Source: CAIWHR01 sp963843595 (lineage in GTDB: Bacteria; Pseudomonadota; Gammaproteobacteria; Burkholderiales; Casimicrobiaceae). From it: a stretch of 64,000 nt of DNA. Positions 1 through 9,999 of this stretch are shown piece by piece (within the stretch, counting starts at the first letter, position 1; every line of letters starts with the position of its first letter). The stretch is taken from positions 62,001-126,000 of the forward strand of contig CAWJLG010000015.1 of the NCBI GenBank assembly GCA_963843595.1, in the 5' to 3' direction. Below the pieces are notes generated by a model. It was not told the origin of the DNA and did no database searches. It saw only the letters and a program-made list of their open reading frames with translations. Position numbers and translations under genes: made by a program.

Positions 1-2
1 CC

Positions 3-1688
3 ACGGTGGTCGAGCCGGCGTGGCGGGCCGTTTTCACCGATCGTGGCGATCTCGTGCTGGAGCGGACGGAGGCCCTCGCGCGCGCGCACGCGATCGGCAC
101 GACGGCCGACCCAGTGCTGCTCGAAGTCTTCAACAACCTGTTCATGGCGATCGCCGAGCAGATGGGCGTGACGCTCGCCAACACTGCGTATTCGGTCAAC
201 ATCAAGGAGCGCCTCGACTTCTCGTGCGCGCTGTTCGACGCCGAGGGCAATCTGATCGCCAACGCGCCGCACATGCCGGTGCATCTGGGCTCGATGGGGG
301 AAAGCGTGAAGACGGTGATCGATCGCCGGCGGGGAACGATGCGCCCGGGCGACGTCTTCGTGCTCAACGCCCCGTACAACGGTGGTACCCACCTGCCCGA
401 CGTGACGGTGATCGCGCCGGTGTTCTTGGGGTCGAGCGTCGAGCGTCAAGCGCCGAGTGCAGAGCGACAGGCGTCGGGCGTTCCGGAATTCTTCGTCGCC
501 TCGCGCGGCCACCACGCGGACATCGGCGGCATCACGCCCGGTTCGATGCCGCCGAACTCGACGCACGTCGACGAGGAGGGCGTGCTGCTCGACAACGTTC
601 AGCTCGTCGCCGAGGGGCGCTTCCTGGAAGCGGAGATGCGGGCGCTGCTCTCGGCCGGCCGCTATCCGTCGCGCAACGTGGACCAGAATCTCGCCGACCT
701 GCGGGCGCAGGTCGCCGCTTGCGCCAAGGGCGCGGCGGAACTCGTGAAGATGGTGGCGCATTTCGGCCTGCCGGTCGTGCGCGCCTACATGAAGCACGTG
801 CAGGACAACGCCGAGGAGGCGGTGCGGCGCGTGCTCGATGTGCTCAGGGACGGTCATTTCGAGTACGAGATGGACAGCGGCGCGAAGATCGCCGTGACGA
901 TCCGCATCGACAAGGCGGCGCGGGAGGCGACGATCGATTTCGCCGGCACGAGCCCGCAGCAGCCGACCAATTTCAACGCGCCGTCGGCGGTGTGCAAGGC
1001 GGCGGTGCTGTACGTGTTCCGCACGCTGGTCGACGACGAGATCCCGATGAATGCGGGTTGCCTGAAGCCGCTTTCGATACGGATTCCGGAAGGGTCGATG
1101 CTGGCCCCGCGCTACCCGGCGGCGGTGGTCGCCGGCAACGTCGAGACCTCGCAAGCCATCACCGACACGTTGTACGGCGCGCTCGGCGTGCTCGCCGCGT
1201 CGCAGGGGACGATGAACAACTTCACGTTCGGCAACGCGACGTACCAATACTACGAGACCATTTCCGGCGGCTCCGGCGCCGGCCCCGACTTCGACGGAAC
1301 CAGTGTCGTTCAGACGCACATGACCAATTCGCGTCTCACCGATCCCGAAGTGCTCGAATGGCGCTTTCCCGTCCGGCTCGAGTCGTATGCGATCCGGCGC
1401 GGCAGCGGCGGCGCGGGCCGGCATCGCGGGGGCGACGGGTCGGAGCGCCGCATCCGCTTCCTGGAGCCGATGACGGCGGTCATCCTCGCCAATCATCGGC
1501 GCATCCCGCCGTTCGGCGTCGCGGGCGGATTGCCGGGCGCGGTGGGCCGGAACTGGGTCGAACGCGCGGGATTCCCGGAGCGCGGCGCGCGCGAGGAATT
1601 CGGGGCCACCCATGCCGTGGCGATGAACGCGGGGGATGTGTTCGTCATCCAGACGCCGGGCGGCGGCGGGTTCGGCACGCCGACATGA
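3..1688 (+). CDS. 5-oxoprolinase, C-terminal HyuB domain (5' truncated by window edge)
   Basis: ATP-dependent opening of 5-oxoproline or hydantoin-type rings; this part is the HyuB (hydantoinase B) domain. The reading frame is open from base 3 and begins with TVVEPAWRA, the pattern that closes the HyuA domain of fused 5-oxoprolinases, and runs without a stop into HyuB. The gene therefore starts upstream of the window, and the GTG at 6 is not a real start. Conserved blocks include VFVLNAPYNGGTHLPDVT, ASRGHHADIGGITPGSMPP, and a Gly-rich end (IQTPGGGGFG). A 17-residue segment, GSSVERQAPSAERQASG, interrupts a normally short loop just before FFVASRGHHAD and looks inserted. Exact substrate is uncertain, since hydantoinases and acetone carboxylases share the fold. 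Confidence 0.85.
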   Translation, partial: TVVEPAWRAVFTDRGDLVLERTEALARAHAIGTTADPVLLEVFNNLFMAIAEQMGVTLANTAYSVNIKERLDFSCALFDAEGNLIANAPHMPVHLGSMGESVKTVIDRRRGTMRPGDVFVLNAPYNGGTHLPDVTVIAPVFLGSSVERQAPSAERQASGVPEFFVASRGHHADIGGITPGSMPPNSTHVDEEGVLLDNVQLVAEGRFLEAEMRALLSAGRYPSRNVDQNLADLRAQVAACAKGAAELVKMVAHFGLPVVRAYMKHVQDNAEEAVRRVLDVLRDGHFEYEMDSGAKIAVTIRIDKAAREATIDFAGTSPQQPTNFNAPSAVCKAAVLYVFRTLVDDEIPMNAGCLKPLSIRIPEGSMLAPRYPAAVVAGNVETSQAITDTLYGALGVLAASQGTMNNFTFGNATYQYYETISGGSGAGPDFDGTSVVQTHMTNSRLTDPEVLEWRFPVRLESYAIRRGSGGAGRHRGGDGSERRIRFLEPMTAVILANHRRIPPFGVAGGLPGAVGRNWVERAGFPERGAREEFGATHAVAMNAGDVFVIQTPGGGGFGTPT

Positions 1689-1801
1689 AGCGCGTGTCAC
1701 GTGCGCGCTACACATAGCTAGCGCACCCCGGTCGCACGGCAGTCCTCGCGTGCAGACCGGGGCAGGGCCATAATCGCGCGCACGCTTTCACGGAGCCTCC
1801 C

Positions 1802-2290
1802 ATGGCCAGCCTCTACGATTTCAGCGTCAAGGACATCCACGGCAAGTCGGTCGAGCTCGGCCGCTACAAGGGCAAGGTGCTGCTCATCGTCAACACCGCG
1901 AGCAAATGCGGATTCACGCCGCAATACAGGGGGCTCGAGGCGCTGTACCAGAAGCTCCACGGCAAGGGATTCGAAATCCTCGGCTTTCCGTGCAACCAGT
2001 TCGGTGCCCAGGAGCCGGGCAGCGAGGACGAAATCGCGTCGTTCTGCGAAGTCAATTACGGCGTGACGTTTCCGCTGTTCGCGAAGATCGACGTCAACGG
2101 CGCCGACGCGGTGCCGCTCTACAAGTTCCTGAAGAAGGCAAAGCCCGGATTGCTGGGCTCCGAGGCGATCAAGTGGAACTTCACCAAGTTCCTCGTCGAT
2201 GGCAACGGCAACGTCGTCGAGCGCTACGCTCCGAACGCCGAGCCGGCGAGCTTTGCCGCCGACATCGAAAGGCTGCTCTCGCCCGCGTGA
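1802..2290 (+). CDS. gpx: glutathione peroxidase family thiol peroxidase
   Basis: Reduces hydrogen peroxide and organic hydroperoxides with a thiol donor. The 162-residue length matches bacterial members of the family (BtuE-like). The catalytic residues are visible: Cys36 in NTASKCGFTPQY, Gln70 in NQFGAQEPG, and Trp125-Asn126 in KWNFTKF. The active residue is cysteine, not selenocysteine. No signal peptide is seen, so the protein is probably cytoplasmic. The ATG at 1802 has a GGAG-type ribosome binding site just upstream. The stop overlaps the start of the next gene (TGATG), so the two are probably translationally coupled, an unusual pairing with a peptide-binding protein. Confidence 0.92.
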   Translation: MASLYDFSVKDIHGKSVELGRYKGKVLLIVNTASKCGFTPQYRGLEALYQKLHGKGFEILGFPCNQFGAQEPGSEDEIASFCEVNYGVTFPLFAKIDVNGADAVPLYKFLKKAKPGLLGSEAIKWNFTKFLVDGNGNVVERYAPNAEPASFAADIERLLSPA

Positions 2291-4086
2291 TGGTCGGGCG
2301 GTGCACCTTCGCCGCGGTCGCGGCGGCCTTCGCATTGCAGGTGGGGCCGGTCGCATCCGCCGACATGGGCAAGGTGCTGCGGGTGGCGTTTCCGGCGGCG
2401 GAGACGGGATTCGATCCGCAGGCGGCGGGTGACGAGTACTCGAACAGCGTCAACCGGGTGATCTTCGATCCGCTCTATCGTTACGACTATCTCGCGCGGC
2501 CCTACCGGCTCAAGCCCAACACGGCTGTCGCGATGCCGGAGTTCTCGGCCGACGGAAAGACCTGGACGATCCGCATCCGGCCCGGCATCCACTTCGCCGA
2601 CGATCCGGCGTTCAAGGGGCGGCGTCGTGAGCTCACCGCCGCCGACTACGTCTACGCCTGGAAGCGGGTGCTGGACCCGCGTTTGCGCTCGAATTCGCTG
2701 CAGGTGTTCGATGGCCGTTTCGTCGGTGCCGATGCCCTCGTCGCGAAGGCGCGGGAGACCGGCAAGTTCGACTACGACGCGCCGCTCGAGGGCTTGCAGG
2801 CGGTGGACCGTTACACGCTGCGGATCAGGCTCAACTTCGCCGACTACGAATTGCTGTCGAACCTGACGACCGTGGCGACCTCCGCCGTCGCCCGCGAAGT
2901 CGTCGAGGCCTACGCCGACGGTGCAGGCTGGGTGATGGCGAATCCTGTGGGAACCGGCCCGTACCGGCTCGCCCAGTGGCGGCGCGGCCAGAAGATCGTG
3001 CTGGAGGCCAACCCGGGTTTTCGCGACGAACGCTATCCGGACAGCCATGATCCCGAAGATCGCACGCTCGCCGCGACGATGCGCGGCAAGAGGCTGCCAC
3101 TCTGCGGCCGGGTCGAAATCAGCATCATCGAGGAATCCAATCCGCGGTTGCTCGCCTTCGAGCAGGGCGAGATCGATCTGCTGACGGTTCCCGCCGACCT
3201 CGTTGCCAACGTTCTCGACGCCGGCAACCGGCTGCAACCGCGTCTCGCGCAGGAGGGCGTCACGCTGGCGCGCGGGATCCAGCCGGCGATCGGCTACTCG
3301 TATTTCAACATGGACGATCCGGTCGTCGGCGGGTATACGCCGGACAAGGTCGCGCTCCGCCGTGCGATCGGCATGGCGTACAACGTGGGCGAGGAGATCC
3401 GGGTGCTGCGCCAGGGGCAGGCGCTGCCGGCCACGCAGGCGGTGCCGCCCAACGTGACCGGCTACGATCCCAAATTCGAGGGCAATGCCAAGTTCGATCC
3501 GGCCGGCGCCAAGGCACTCCTCGACAAGTTCGGTTACGTCGATCGCGACAAGGACGGCTGGCGCGATCTCCCGGACGGCAAGCCGCTGGTGCTGAAGATC
3601 GCGGCCGGGACGAACGCGCTCGACCGCCAGTACATGGAACTCTGGCAGCGCAGCCTCAATGCCGTCGGCCTTCGCGTCGAGTTCAGCAACCAGAAGTTCG
3701 CGGACAACCTCAAGGCGGCGCGACTGGGGCAGCTGCAGATGTGGATGCTCGGCAACATCGCGACCACGACCGAGGGTTTCGGCTTTCTCGGGCTGCTCTA
3801 CGGCGGTCACGCGGGCTTCTCGAATCTCGCGCGATTCAGGCTGCCGGAATACGACAAGGCGTACGAGGAGGCACGCGCGCTCCCGGATGGGCCGGAACGC
3901 ACGCGGCTCCTGCGCCGGATGGCCGAGCTGGTGTCGATCTACGCACCCTGGAATCTGCACGCGTACCGCTACGAGAACGTGCTCGTCCAGCCCTGGGTGC
4001 AGGGGTACAAGTACAACGCGTTCGACCGCCAGCCCTGGGCGTATTACGACGTCGACCTCGCGCGGCGCAAGGCGGCCGGCAGGTGA
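2290..4086 (+). CDS. ABC transporter substrate-binding protein, family 5 (oligopeptide/nickel type)
   Basis: Periplasmic receptor that delivers peptides or similar solutes to an ABC importer. The 598-residue product starts with a signal peptide (MVGRCTFAAVAAAFALQVGPVASA). The mature part has family features such as GFDPQAAGDEYSN, DPLYRYDYLARP, the block NPVGTGPYRLAQWRRGQK, and a C-terminal LYAPWN-like segment (VSIYAPWNLHAYRYENV). The ATG overlaps the gpx stop by one base. No permease or ATPase gene is adjacent, so it is an orphan receptor within this window. The ligand cannot be inferred. Confidence 0.88.
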   Translation: MVGRCTFAAVAAAFALQVGPVASADMGKVLRVAFPAAETGFDPQAAGDEYSNSVNRVIFDPLYRYDYLARPYRLKPNTAVAMPEFSADGKTWTIRIRPGIHFADDPAFKGRRRELTAADYVYAWKRVLDPRLRSNSLQVFDGRFVGADALVAKARETGKFDYDAPLEGLQAVDRYTLRIRLNFADYELLSNLTTVATSAVAREVVEAYADGAGWVMANPVGTGPYRLAQWRRGQKIVLEANPGFRDERYPDSHDPEDRTLAATMRGKRLPLCGRVEISIIEESNPRLLAFEQGEIDLLTVPADLVANVLDAGNRLQPRLAQEGVTLARGIQPAIGYSYFNMDDPVVGGYTPDKVALRRAIGMAYNVGEEIRVLRQGQALPATQAVPPNVTGYDPKFEGNAKFDPAGAKALLDKFGYVDRDKDGWRDLPDGKPLVLKIAAGTNALDRQYMELWQRSLNAVGLRVEFSNQKFADNLKAARLGQLQMWMLGNIATTTEGFGFLGLLYGGHAGFSNLARFRLPEYDKAYEEARALPDGPERTRLLRRMAELVSIYAPWNLHAYRYENVLVQPWVQGYKYNAFDRQPWAYYDVDLARRKAAGR

Positions 4087-4149
4087 GCGGCGGACGTTGC
4101 GCCGCCGCGACACGTGAAGTCGCGTGCCGCCGAAAAGCGCTGCGACCGA

Positions 4150-4178
4150 TTGCCGCGTCGGGTTGGCGTCGGTAGAAT
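4150..4178 (+). promoter_or_regulatory. sigma-70 type promoter
   Basis: TTGCCG at 4150-4155 and TAGAAT at 4173-4178 are separated by 17 bases, close to the sigma-70 consensus. It would drive the small frame at 4213 and/or the MFS gene at 4505. Confidence 0.5.
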
Positions 4179-4212
4179 CCTTTTCATAGCAATACGTCGT
4201 TCCCGAGGAAGC

Positions 4213-4362
4213 ATGTCCAACGCGCGCATTCACTTTCCACGCTCCGCCGCCGTCGCGGCCGGGGTGGCCGCGCGCGTCGTCGGCAGCCTGAAGATCGAAT
4301 GGCTGCCGGGCATGGCGCACCGCACCGCCTCGTCCTGGATGCACCGCGGAGTCACGCGGTAG
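4213..4362 (+). CDS. small hypothetical protein (49 residues)
   Basis: A short frame begins with ATG at 4213 after an AGGAA ribosome-binding-like sequence and lies 35 bases downstream of a good promoter. The product starts MSNARIHFPRSAAVAAGVAA and is basic, with no domain I recognise. It could be a real small protein or leader peptide, or a chance frame in the 5' leader of the downstream MFS gene. Confidence 0.25.
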   Translation: MSNARIHFPRSAAVAAGVAARVVGSLKIEWLPGMAHRTASSWMHRGVTR

Positions 4363-4504
4363 TCGCCTGGCCGGATCGCCCGCCAGGCAGCAGGCGGGAT
4401 CCGGTTCCATCGCAGCATCCTTGCATCACCCGCCTGTTCCGTTTTTTTCGCCGCGCGTTGCGGCGCGTTCCGGCATTGCCGGCGCAAGGAAGACAGGCCC
4501 GACC

Positions 4505-5782
4505 ATGATGAAGAACGTACAAGGAAGACTGGGACGCCTGTTCGGCGGGCTCTGGCGCCGGCCGGACTTCGTGAGACTGTGGACGTCGATGACGATCACG
4601 TCGTTCGGCGCGCAGATCACGAACCTCGCGCTGCCGCTGACCGCGGCGGTGATGCTCGCCGCGACGCCGATGCAGATGGGCGTGCTCGTTGCGCTGGAGA
4701 CGCTGCCGTTCGCGCTCGTGTCGCTGCACGCGGGCGTGCTGCTCGACCGCGTGCGCAAGCTCCCGGTCGTGATCGCCGCGGACGTCGGCCGCGGGCTGGC
4801 GCTGCTCGCGATCCCCGTGGCGGCATTCACGCACACGCTCTCGATCGACATACTGTTCGTCGTCGGCTTTGTCTGCGGCGTGCAGAACGTCGTCGGCGGT
4901 GCCGCGTACCAGGTGCTGATCGCGCAGATGGCCGGCCGCAGAAGGCTGGTCGAGGCCAACGCCAAGATCACGCTCGGCGAAACCTCGGCCGGTCTGATCG
5001 GGCCGGGCGTCGCGGGCGGGCTCATCCAGCTCCTGACGGCGCCGTTCGCGATCGTCGTGGACGCGTGCACGTTTTTCGTCTCGGCGCTGATGCTGCGCCG
5101 GATCCACGCACCGCGAGACGTCGTGCATCGCGACGGGACCGGCAGCGTCTGGCAGGAGATCGGCGAGGGACTGAAGCTCGTCCGGAACAACCGGACGCTG
5201 TGGAGCCTCGCCTGGCTCGCCGGGCTGTGGCAGATCCTGCACCACATGCAGCTCGCGGTGCTGATCCTGTTCGCGACGCGCGATCTGGGGCTTTCCGCCG
5301 GCGCGATCGGCCTGACCTACATGTTCGGCGGGGTCGGCTGCGTGATCGCGGCCTCGATGGCGGAGCGGTTGTCGGCACGTTTCGGCGTGGGCCCGATCAT
5401 CGTGCACGGCTTCATCCTGACCGCGCTCGGCTGGCAGGCGTTCGGGCTCGTCACCGGGCCGACGTGGGTGGCGACGATCGCGCTGGGACTCGCGATGCTG
5501 GTGTTCGATTTCGGCGCGGTGCTCTTCGGGATCAACTATCTCGCGCTGCGGCAGGCGATCACCCCGGACCGCCTGCTCGGCCGCATGACGGCGACGATGC
5601 GCTTCTTCACGGTTGCGGCGGCACCGCTGGGTTCGCTCGCCGGTGGCGCGCTGGCGACGCTGATCGGCCTGCGCGAGACGCTGCTCGTGATCGGCGTGCT
5701 GGGGCTCCTCCTGTCGGGCGCTGCCGTCGCGTGGTCGCCGGTGCGGCGGCATCGCACGCTGCCGGCGGTCGCGAGCGACTGA
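4505..5782 (+). CDS. MFS transporter (EntS/MFS_3-like exporter)
   Basis: Predicted inner-membrane secondary transporter of about 425 residues with 10-12 hydrophobic segments. The N-terminal layout RRPDFVRLWTSMTITSFGAQ followed by an LDRVRKLPVV loop after the second membrane segment is typical of the MFS_3 group that includes the enterobactin exporter EntS. I start it at the ATG at 4505; an AAGGAAG ribosome-binding-like sequence lies about 14 bases upstream and the residues before this ATG are not family-like. The substrate is unknown. The gene is followed by a GC-rich perfect hairpin and faces the convergent aminotransferase gene. Confidence 0.85.
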   Translation: MMKNVQGRLGRLFGGLWRRPDFVRLWTSMTITSFGAQITNLALPLTAAVMLAATPMQMGVLVALETLPFALVSLHAGVLLDRVRKLPVVIAADVGRGLALLAIPVAAFTHTLSIDILFVVGFVCGVQNVVGGAAYQVLIAQMAGRRRLVEANAKITLGETSAGLIGPGVAGGLIQLLTAPFAIVVDACTFFVSALMLRRIHAPRDVVHRDGTGSVWQEIGEGLKLVRNNRTLWSLAWLAGLWQILHHMQLAVLILFATRDLGLSAGAIGLTYMFGGVGCVIAASMAERLSARFGVGPIIVHGFILTALGWQAFGLVTGPTWVATIALGLAMLVFDFGAVLFGINYLALRQAITPDRLLGRMTATMRFFTVAAAPLGSLAGGALATLIGLRETLLVIGVLGLLLSGAAVAWSPVRRHRTLPAVASD

Positions 5783-5806
5783 TCGGGGGAGCCGCAGCGC
5801 ACGGTG

Positions 5807-5827
5807 CCCGCGCCCGACGGGCGCGGG
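5807..5827 (+). terminator. GC-rich hairpin, possible terminator after MFS gene
   Basis: A perfect 9-bp inverted repeat (cccgcgccc / gggcgcggg) with a 3-base loop lies 24 bases after the MFS stop. No T-run follows, so it is either a weak terminator or an mRNA 3'-end stabiliser. Confidence 0.4.
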
Positions 5828-5870
5828 TCATCGCCGCTGGAACGGATAGACGGCGGGCAGCCGAAGTTGG

Positions 5871-5889
5871 TTGGGGTCAGAGTCGTAAC
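5871..5889 (+). repeat. half-site of the ggggtcag repeat
   Basis: The sequence ttggggtcagagtcgtaac matches one arm of the long palindrome at 20716-20804 (ttggggtcagatacgtaa), again between convergent genes. It is a single, imperfect arm, possibly the remnant of a palindromic mobile or REP-like element. Confidence 0.45.
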
Positions 5890-5992
5890 GGGGTCCGAGC
5901 GTCGATTCGCTCCGACAGCGCGAGCACCGCCGGCAGGTCCGTCCCGCGCGATCGGCTGGACATGGAACACGATCCCGGGTCGGCCCCGCCCG

Positions 5993-7204
<1,212 letters not shown>

Positions 7205-7316
7205 CGTCGCCGCATCGCCCCTGGCGGTCGCGACGTCGCGCCGCGAGGTCGCAGCGATCACGGCCTGCGCGGCGGAGGAGAGCGGGGGTGTCATGGCGCC
7301 GGCGAAGCGGGAACCG

Positions 7317-7682
7317 TCACGCCGGGATCGCCGTCGCGGCGACGACCTGGATCTCGACCTTGTACTCCGGCGCGGCGAGCTTCGCCTGCACCGTCGCGCG
7401 GGCCGGCGTCTGCCCGGGGACGACCCATTGCTCCCACACCGCGTTCAGCGCGGCGAAGTCGGCCATGTCCGGCAGGTAGATCGTCGCCGAGAGGATCTTC
7501 GTCTTGTCGGTCTGCGCCTCGAACAGCAGGTCGTCGATCTGCGCCAGCACCTGCTGCGTCTGACCCGTGATGTCGGCCTTCGGGTCGTCGGCGACCTGGC
7601 CTGCAAGATAGACGGTGCCGGAGGCCCGGTTGATGACGAGTTCGGAAAGGCGCTTGCCGACGTGGCGGCGTTCGATGGTCAT
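7317..7682 (-). CDS. ridA: RidA/YjgF family enamine/imine deaminase
   Basis: Small protein of 121 residues that hydrolyses reactive enamine/imine intermediates released by PLP enzymes. It has the family features RASGTVYLAGQV near the N-terminus, the conserved Arg in TPARATVQAKL, and the closing VEIQVVAATAIP. A good GAGGA ribosome binding site precedes the ATG. It is transcribed with, and just upstream of, the PLP aminotransferase gene, a sensible functional pairing. It diverges from the DUF423 gene, with 54 bases between them that must hold both promoters. Confidence 0.9.
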   Translation of the reverse strand: MTIERRHVGKRLSELVINRASGTVYLAGQVADDPKADITGQTQQVLAQIDDLLFEAQTDKTKILSATIYLPDMADFAALNAVWEQWVVPGQTPARATVQAKLAAPEYKVEIQVVAATAIPA

Positions 7683-7736
7683 GAGCTATCCTCGATGTCG
7701 CGTCCCCCCGGGCGCGTCCTGTCCATTGTAAACGAG

Positions 7737-8111
7737 ATGAGCTCCCGCCTCGCCCTGCTGCTTGCCGCCGCCTCCCTCTTCGTCGCGGTGGCGGCGGGCG
7801 CGTTCGGTGCGCACGCGCTCCGTTCGCGGCTGGCCCCGGACCTGATGACGATCTACCAGACGGCGGTCCAGTATCACTTCTGGCATGCGCTCGGTTTGCT
7901 CGCGGTCGGCATTCTGCTGCTGCACCGGCCCGACAGCGGGGCGCTCGGCGTCGCGGCGTGGCTGCTCGTCGCGGGCATGGTGCTCTTCTCGGGCAGCCTC
8001 TACGCGCTGGCGCTCACCGGCATCCGCGGCCTGGGCGCGGTCACGCCCGTCGGCGGGCTGGCGTTCCTCGCGGCATGGCTCGCCGTGGCATGGGCGGCCT
8101 GGCGTTGGTGA
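7737..8111 (+). CDS. DUF423 family membrane protein (YgdD-like)
   Basis: A 124-residue integral membrane protein with four hydrophobic segments. Recognisable DUF423 features are the N-terminal GAFGAHALRSRL, YQTAVQYHFWHALGLL in the second segment, and the LFSGSLYALALTG block. The biochemical function of this family is not known. The ATG at 7737 gives the usual family length and places the signal-like first membrane segment directly after it. Confidence 0.87.
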   Translation: MSSRLALLLAAASLFVAVAAGAFGAHALRSRLAPDLMTIYQTAVQYHFWHALGLLAVGILLLHRPDSGALGVAAWLLVAGMVLFSGSLYALALTGIRGLGAVTPVGGLAFLAAWLAVAWAAWRW

Positions 8112-8121
8112 AGGCGAGGCG

Positions 8122-8919
8122 TCAGGCGGGAACGCGGCCGGCGACGGCGAACGCGCGCGCCGCGAATGACCGTGGTCCGTCGTCATCGCCGACGAGGTAC
8201 GCGGCGCGCACGGTATCGCGGAGCCGGGCCTGCAGCTCGGTGGGCAGCGCCGTGTAGTACTGGCTGAACGTCTGGCCGTTCTCCGATAACGGCTGCCAGT
8301 AGTCGTCGAAATCGTCGTAGGTGACGTCGACGGCGAGGCTCGCCGCGCGCACGTCGGCGAGCCCGGCCTCCCGCCACAGCGCTTCGAGGCTCCCGGGACG
8401 CAGGAATGGGGTGCGCAGCAGCGCATCGCGCTTCTGGGCGGCGACCGGATCGAGCGCGGCCGCGATGTCCCAGGCAAAGCGTGCGTACATGAGGCCGCCG
8501 CGCATGTCCCAGACCGTCGCCGCGACCGTCCCGCCGGGACGCGTCACGCGCATCGCCTCGCGCACGCTGGCCCTGCGATCGGCGAGGAAATTCATCACCA
8601 GCAGCGACAGCGTGTGGTCGAAGCTCCGGTCGGGAAACGGCAGGCAGGCGACGTCTGCGACACTGAACGTCGCCCGCGGGTCGCGCGTCGACGCGCGGGC
8701 ACGCTCGAGCAGCGGCGCCAGGATGTCCACGCCCGCGACCGCGCGGACCGCGGGGGCGCGCAGCACGCATTCGGTGAGGATCCCGGTCCCGCAGCCGACG
8801 TCGAGGATGCTCCCGGCCAGCGGACCGCAGAAGTCGAGGAACGGCCGCGCGAGGCGTCGGCTCCAGCGCCCGACGCTGCGTTCGTAGCTGTCGGCGCCCG
8901 CGATGGCGAAGCGGGCCAT
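8122..8919 (-). CDS. class I SAM-dependent methyltransferase
   Basis: A 265-residue methyltransferase of the UbiE/Methyltransf_11 type. Motif I is ILDVGCGTGILTE, the acidic residue of motif II follows in GVDILAPLLERAR, and later motifs read VADVACLPFPDRSFD and VTRPGGTVAATVWD. The start MARFAIAGADSYE at 8919 is 11 bases after the stop of the upstream Bug receptor gene, so the two are probably co-transcribed. The substrate cannot be told from sequence; a small molecule is likelier than RNA or protein. Confidence 0.85.
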   Translation of the reverse strand: MARFAIAGADSYERSVGRWSRRLARPFLDFCGPLAGSILDVGCGTGILTECVLRAPAVRAVAGVDILAPLLERARASTRDPRATFSVADVACLPFPDRSFDHTLSLLVMNFLADRRASVREAMRVTRPGGTVAATVWDMRGGLMYARFAWDIAAALDPVAAQKRDALLRTPFLRPGSLEALWREAGLADVRAASLAVDVTYDDFDDYWQPLSENGQTFSQYYTALPTELQARLRDTVRAAYLVGDDDGPRSFAARAFAVAGRVPA

Positions 8920-8930
8920 TGCCTCAGTCT

Positions 8931-9914
8931 TCAGTCGACTTTCGCGCCCGAATCCTTGACGACTTTCGCCCACTTGGCGGTTTCGGCGGCGATGTGCTTC
9001 GCGAAATCCTCGGACGTGCCGCCGACGGCGTTAGCACCTTGTTTGGCAAGCTTCTCCTTCGCCTCGGGCGTGGCAAGCCATTTCGCGATCTCGCCATTCA
9101 GTTTCGCGACGATCGCCGGCGGCGTTCCGGCCGGCGCCAGCAGACCGAACCACGATGACGCCTCGAAGCCCGGCAGCCCGGCCTCGGCGATCGTGGGCGT
9201 GTCGGGCAGTGCCGGGGCCCGTGTCGCCGAGGTGACGGCCAGCGCGCGCAGCTTGCCGGCCTTGATCTGCGGCAGCGACGGCGGCAGGTTGTCGAACATC
9301 AGTTGCACCTGGCCGCCGATGAGGTCCTGCACCGCCGGTGCGCTGCCCTTGTACGGAATGTGCGTCATCTGCACGCCGGCCATCACCTTGAAGAGCTCGC
9401 CGGACAGGTGGATCGACGTGCCGCTGCCCGACGACGCGAAATTGAGCTTGCCGGGGTTCGCCTTCGCGTAGGCGATCAGTTCCTGCACCGAGTTGGCCGG
9501 CACCGACGGGTTCACGACCAGCACGTTCGGCACGCCGGCGACGAGGATCACGGGCACGAAGTCCTTGATGTGGTCGTAGGGCATCTTGGCATACAGGCTC
9601 GCGTTGATCGCGTGCGTGCCGACGGTGCCCATCTCCAGCGTGTAGCCGTCGGGCGCGGACTTGGCCACGAGCTCCGACCCGATGTTGCCGCCGGCGCCGG
9701 GGCGGTTGTCGACGATCACCTGCTGGCCCCAGGATTCGGTGAGCTTCTGCGCGACGTCGCGGGCGAGGATGTCGGTCGCCCCGCCCGGCGGGAACGGCAC
9801 GACGATGCGGATGGGCTTGGTCGGATAGTCCGGAGCCTGCGCCTGGACGAATGGGGTCGGCAGCACGGCGAGCGCGGCGACGATCGCCGTCACGTGCAGG
9901 GTGTGAAGCTTCAT
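8931..9914 (-). CDS. Bug-family tripartite tricarboxylate (TctC-like) solute receptor
   Basis: Periplasmic binding protein of 327 residues with signal peptide MKLHTLHVTAIVAALAVLPT. The mature protein starts YPTKPIRIVVPFPPGGATDI and contains GQQVIVDNRPGAGGNIGSE, both signatures of the Bug family that binds carboxylates and related small acids. The ATG has a strong AAGGAGGAA ribosome binding site. No TctA/TctB membrane genes are nearby, as is common for the many orphan Bug receptors of Burkholderiales. The next upstream gene is a second Bug paralogue. Confidence 0.93.
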   Translation of the reverse strand: MKLHTLHVTAIVAALAVLPTPFVQAQAPDYPTKPIRIVVPFPPGGATDILARDVAQKLTESWGQQVIVDNRPGAGGNIGSELVAKSAPDGYTLEMGTVGTHAINASLYAKMPYDHIKDFVPVILVAGVPNVLVVNPSVPANSVQELIAYAKANPGKLNFASSGSGTSIHLSGELFKVMAGVQMTHIPYKGSAPAVQDLIGGQVQLMFDNLPPSLPQIKAGKLRALAVTSATRAPALPDTPTIAEAGLPGFEASSWFGLLAPAGTPPAIVAKLNGEIAKWLATPEAKEKLAKQGANAVGGTSEDFAKHIAAETAKWAKVVKDSGAKVD

Positions 9915-9999
9915 CGTTCCTCCTTCAATGCGCGAAACGTCGAACGCGTTTCGTCGAAAATGCAGCGCCGGGCCGGTGGCGCGCGCGACCCGTACGTTC

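Noticed and set aside
1902..1921. A selenocysteine glutathione peroxidase
   Set aside because: The active-site codon is tgc (Cys36), not tga, and no SECIS element is needed.
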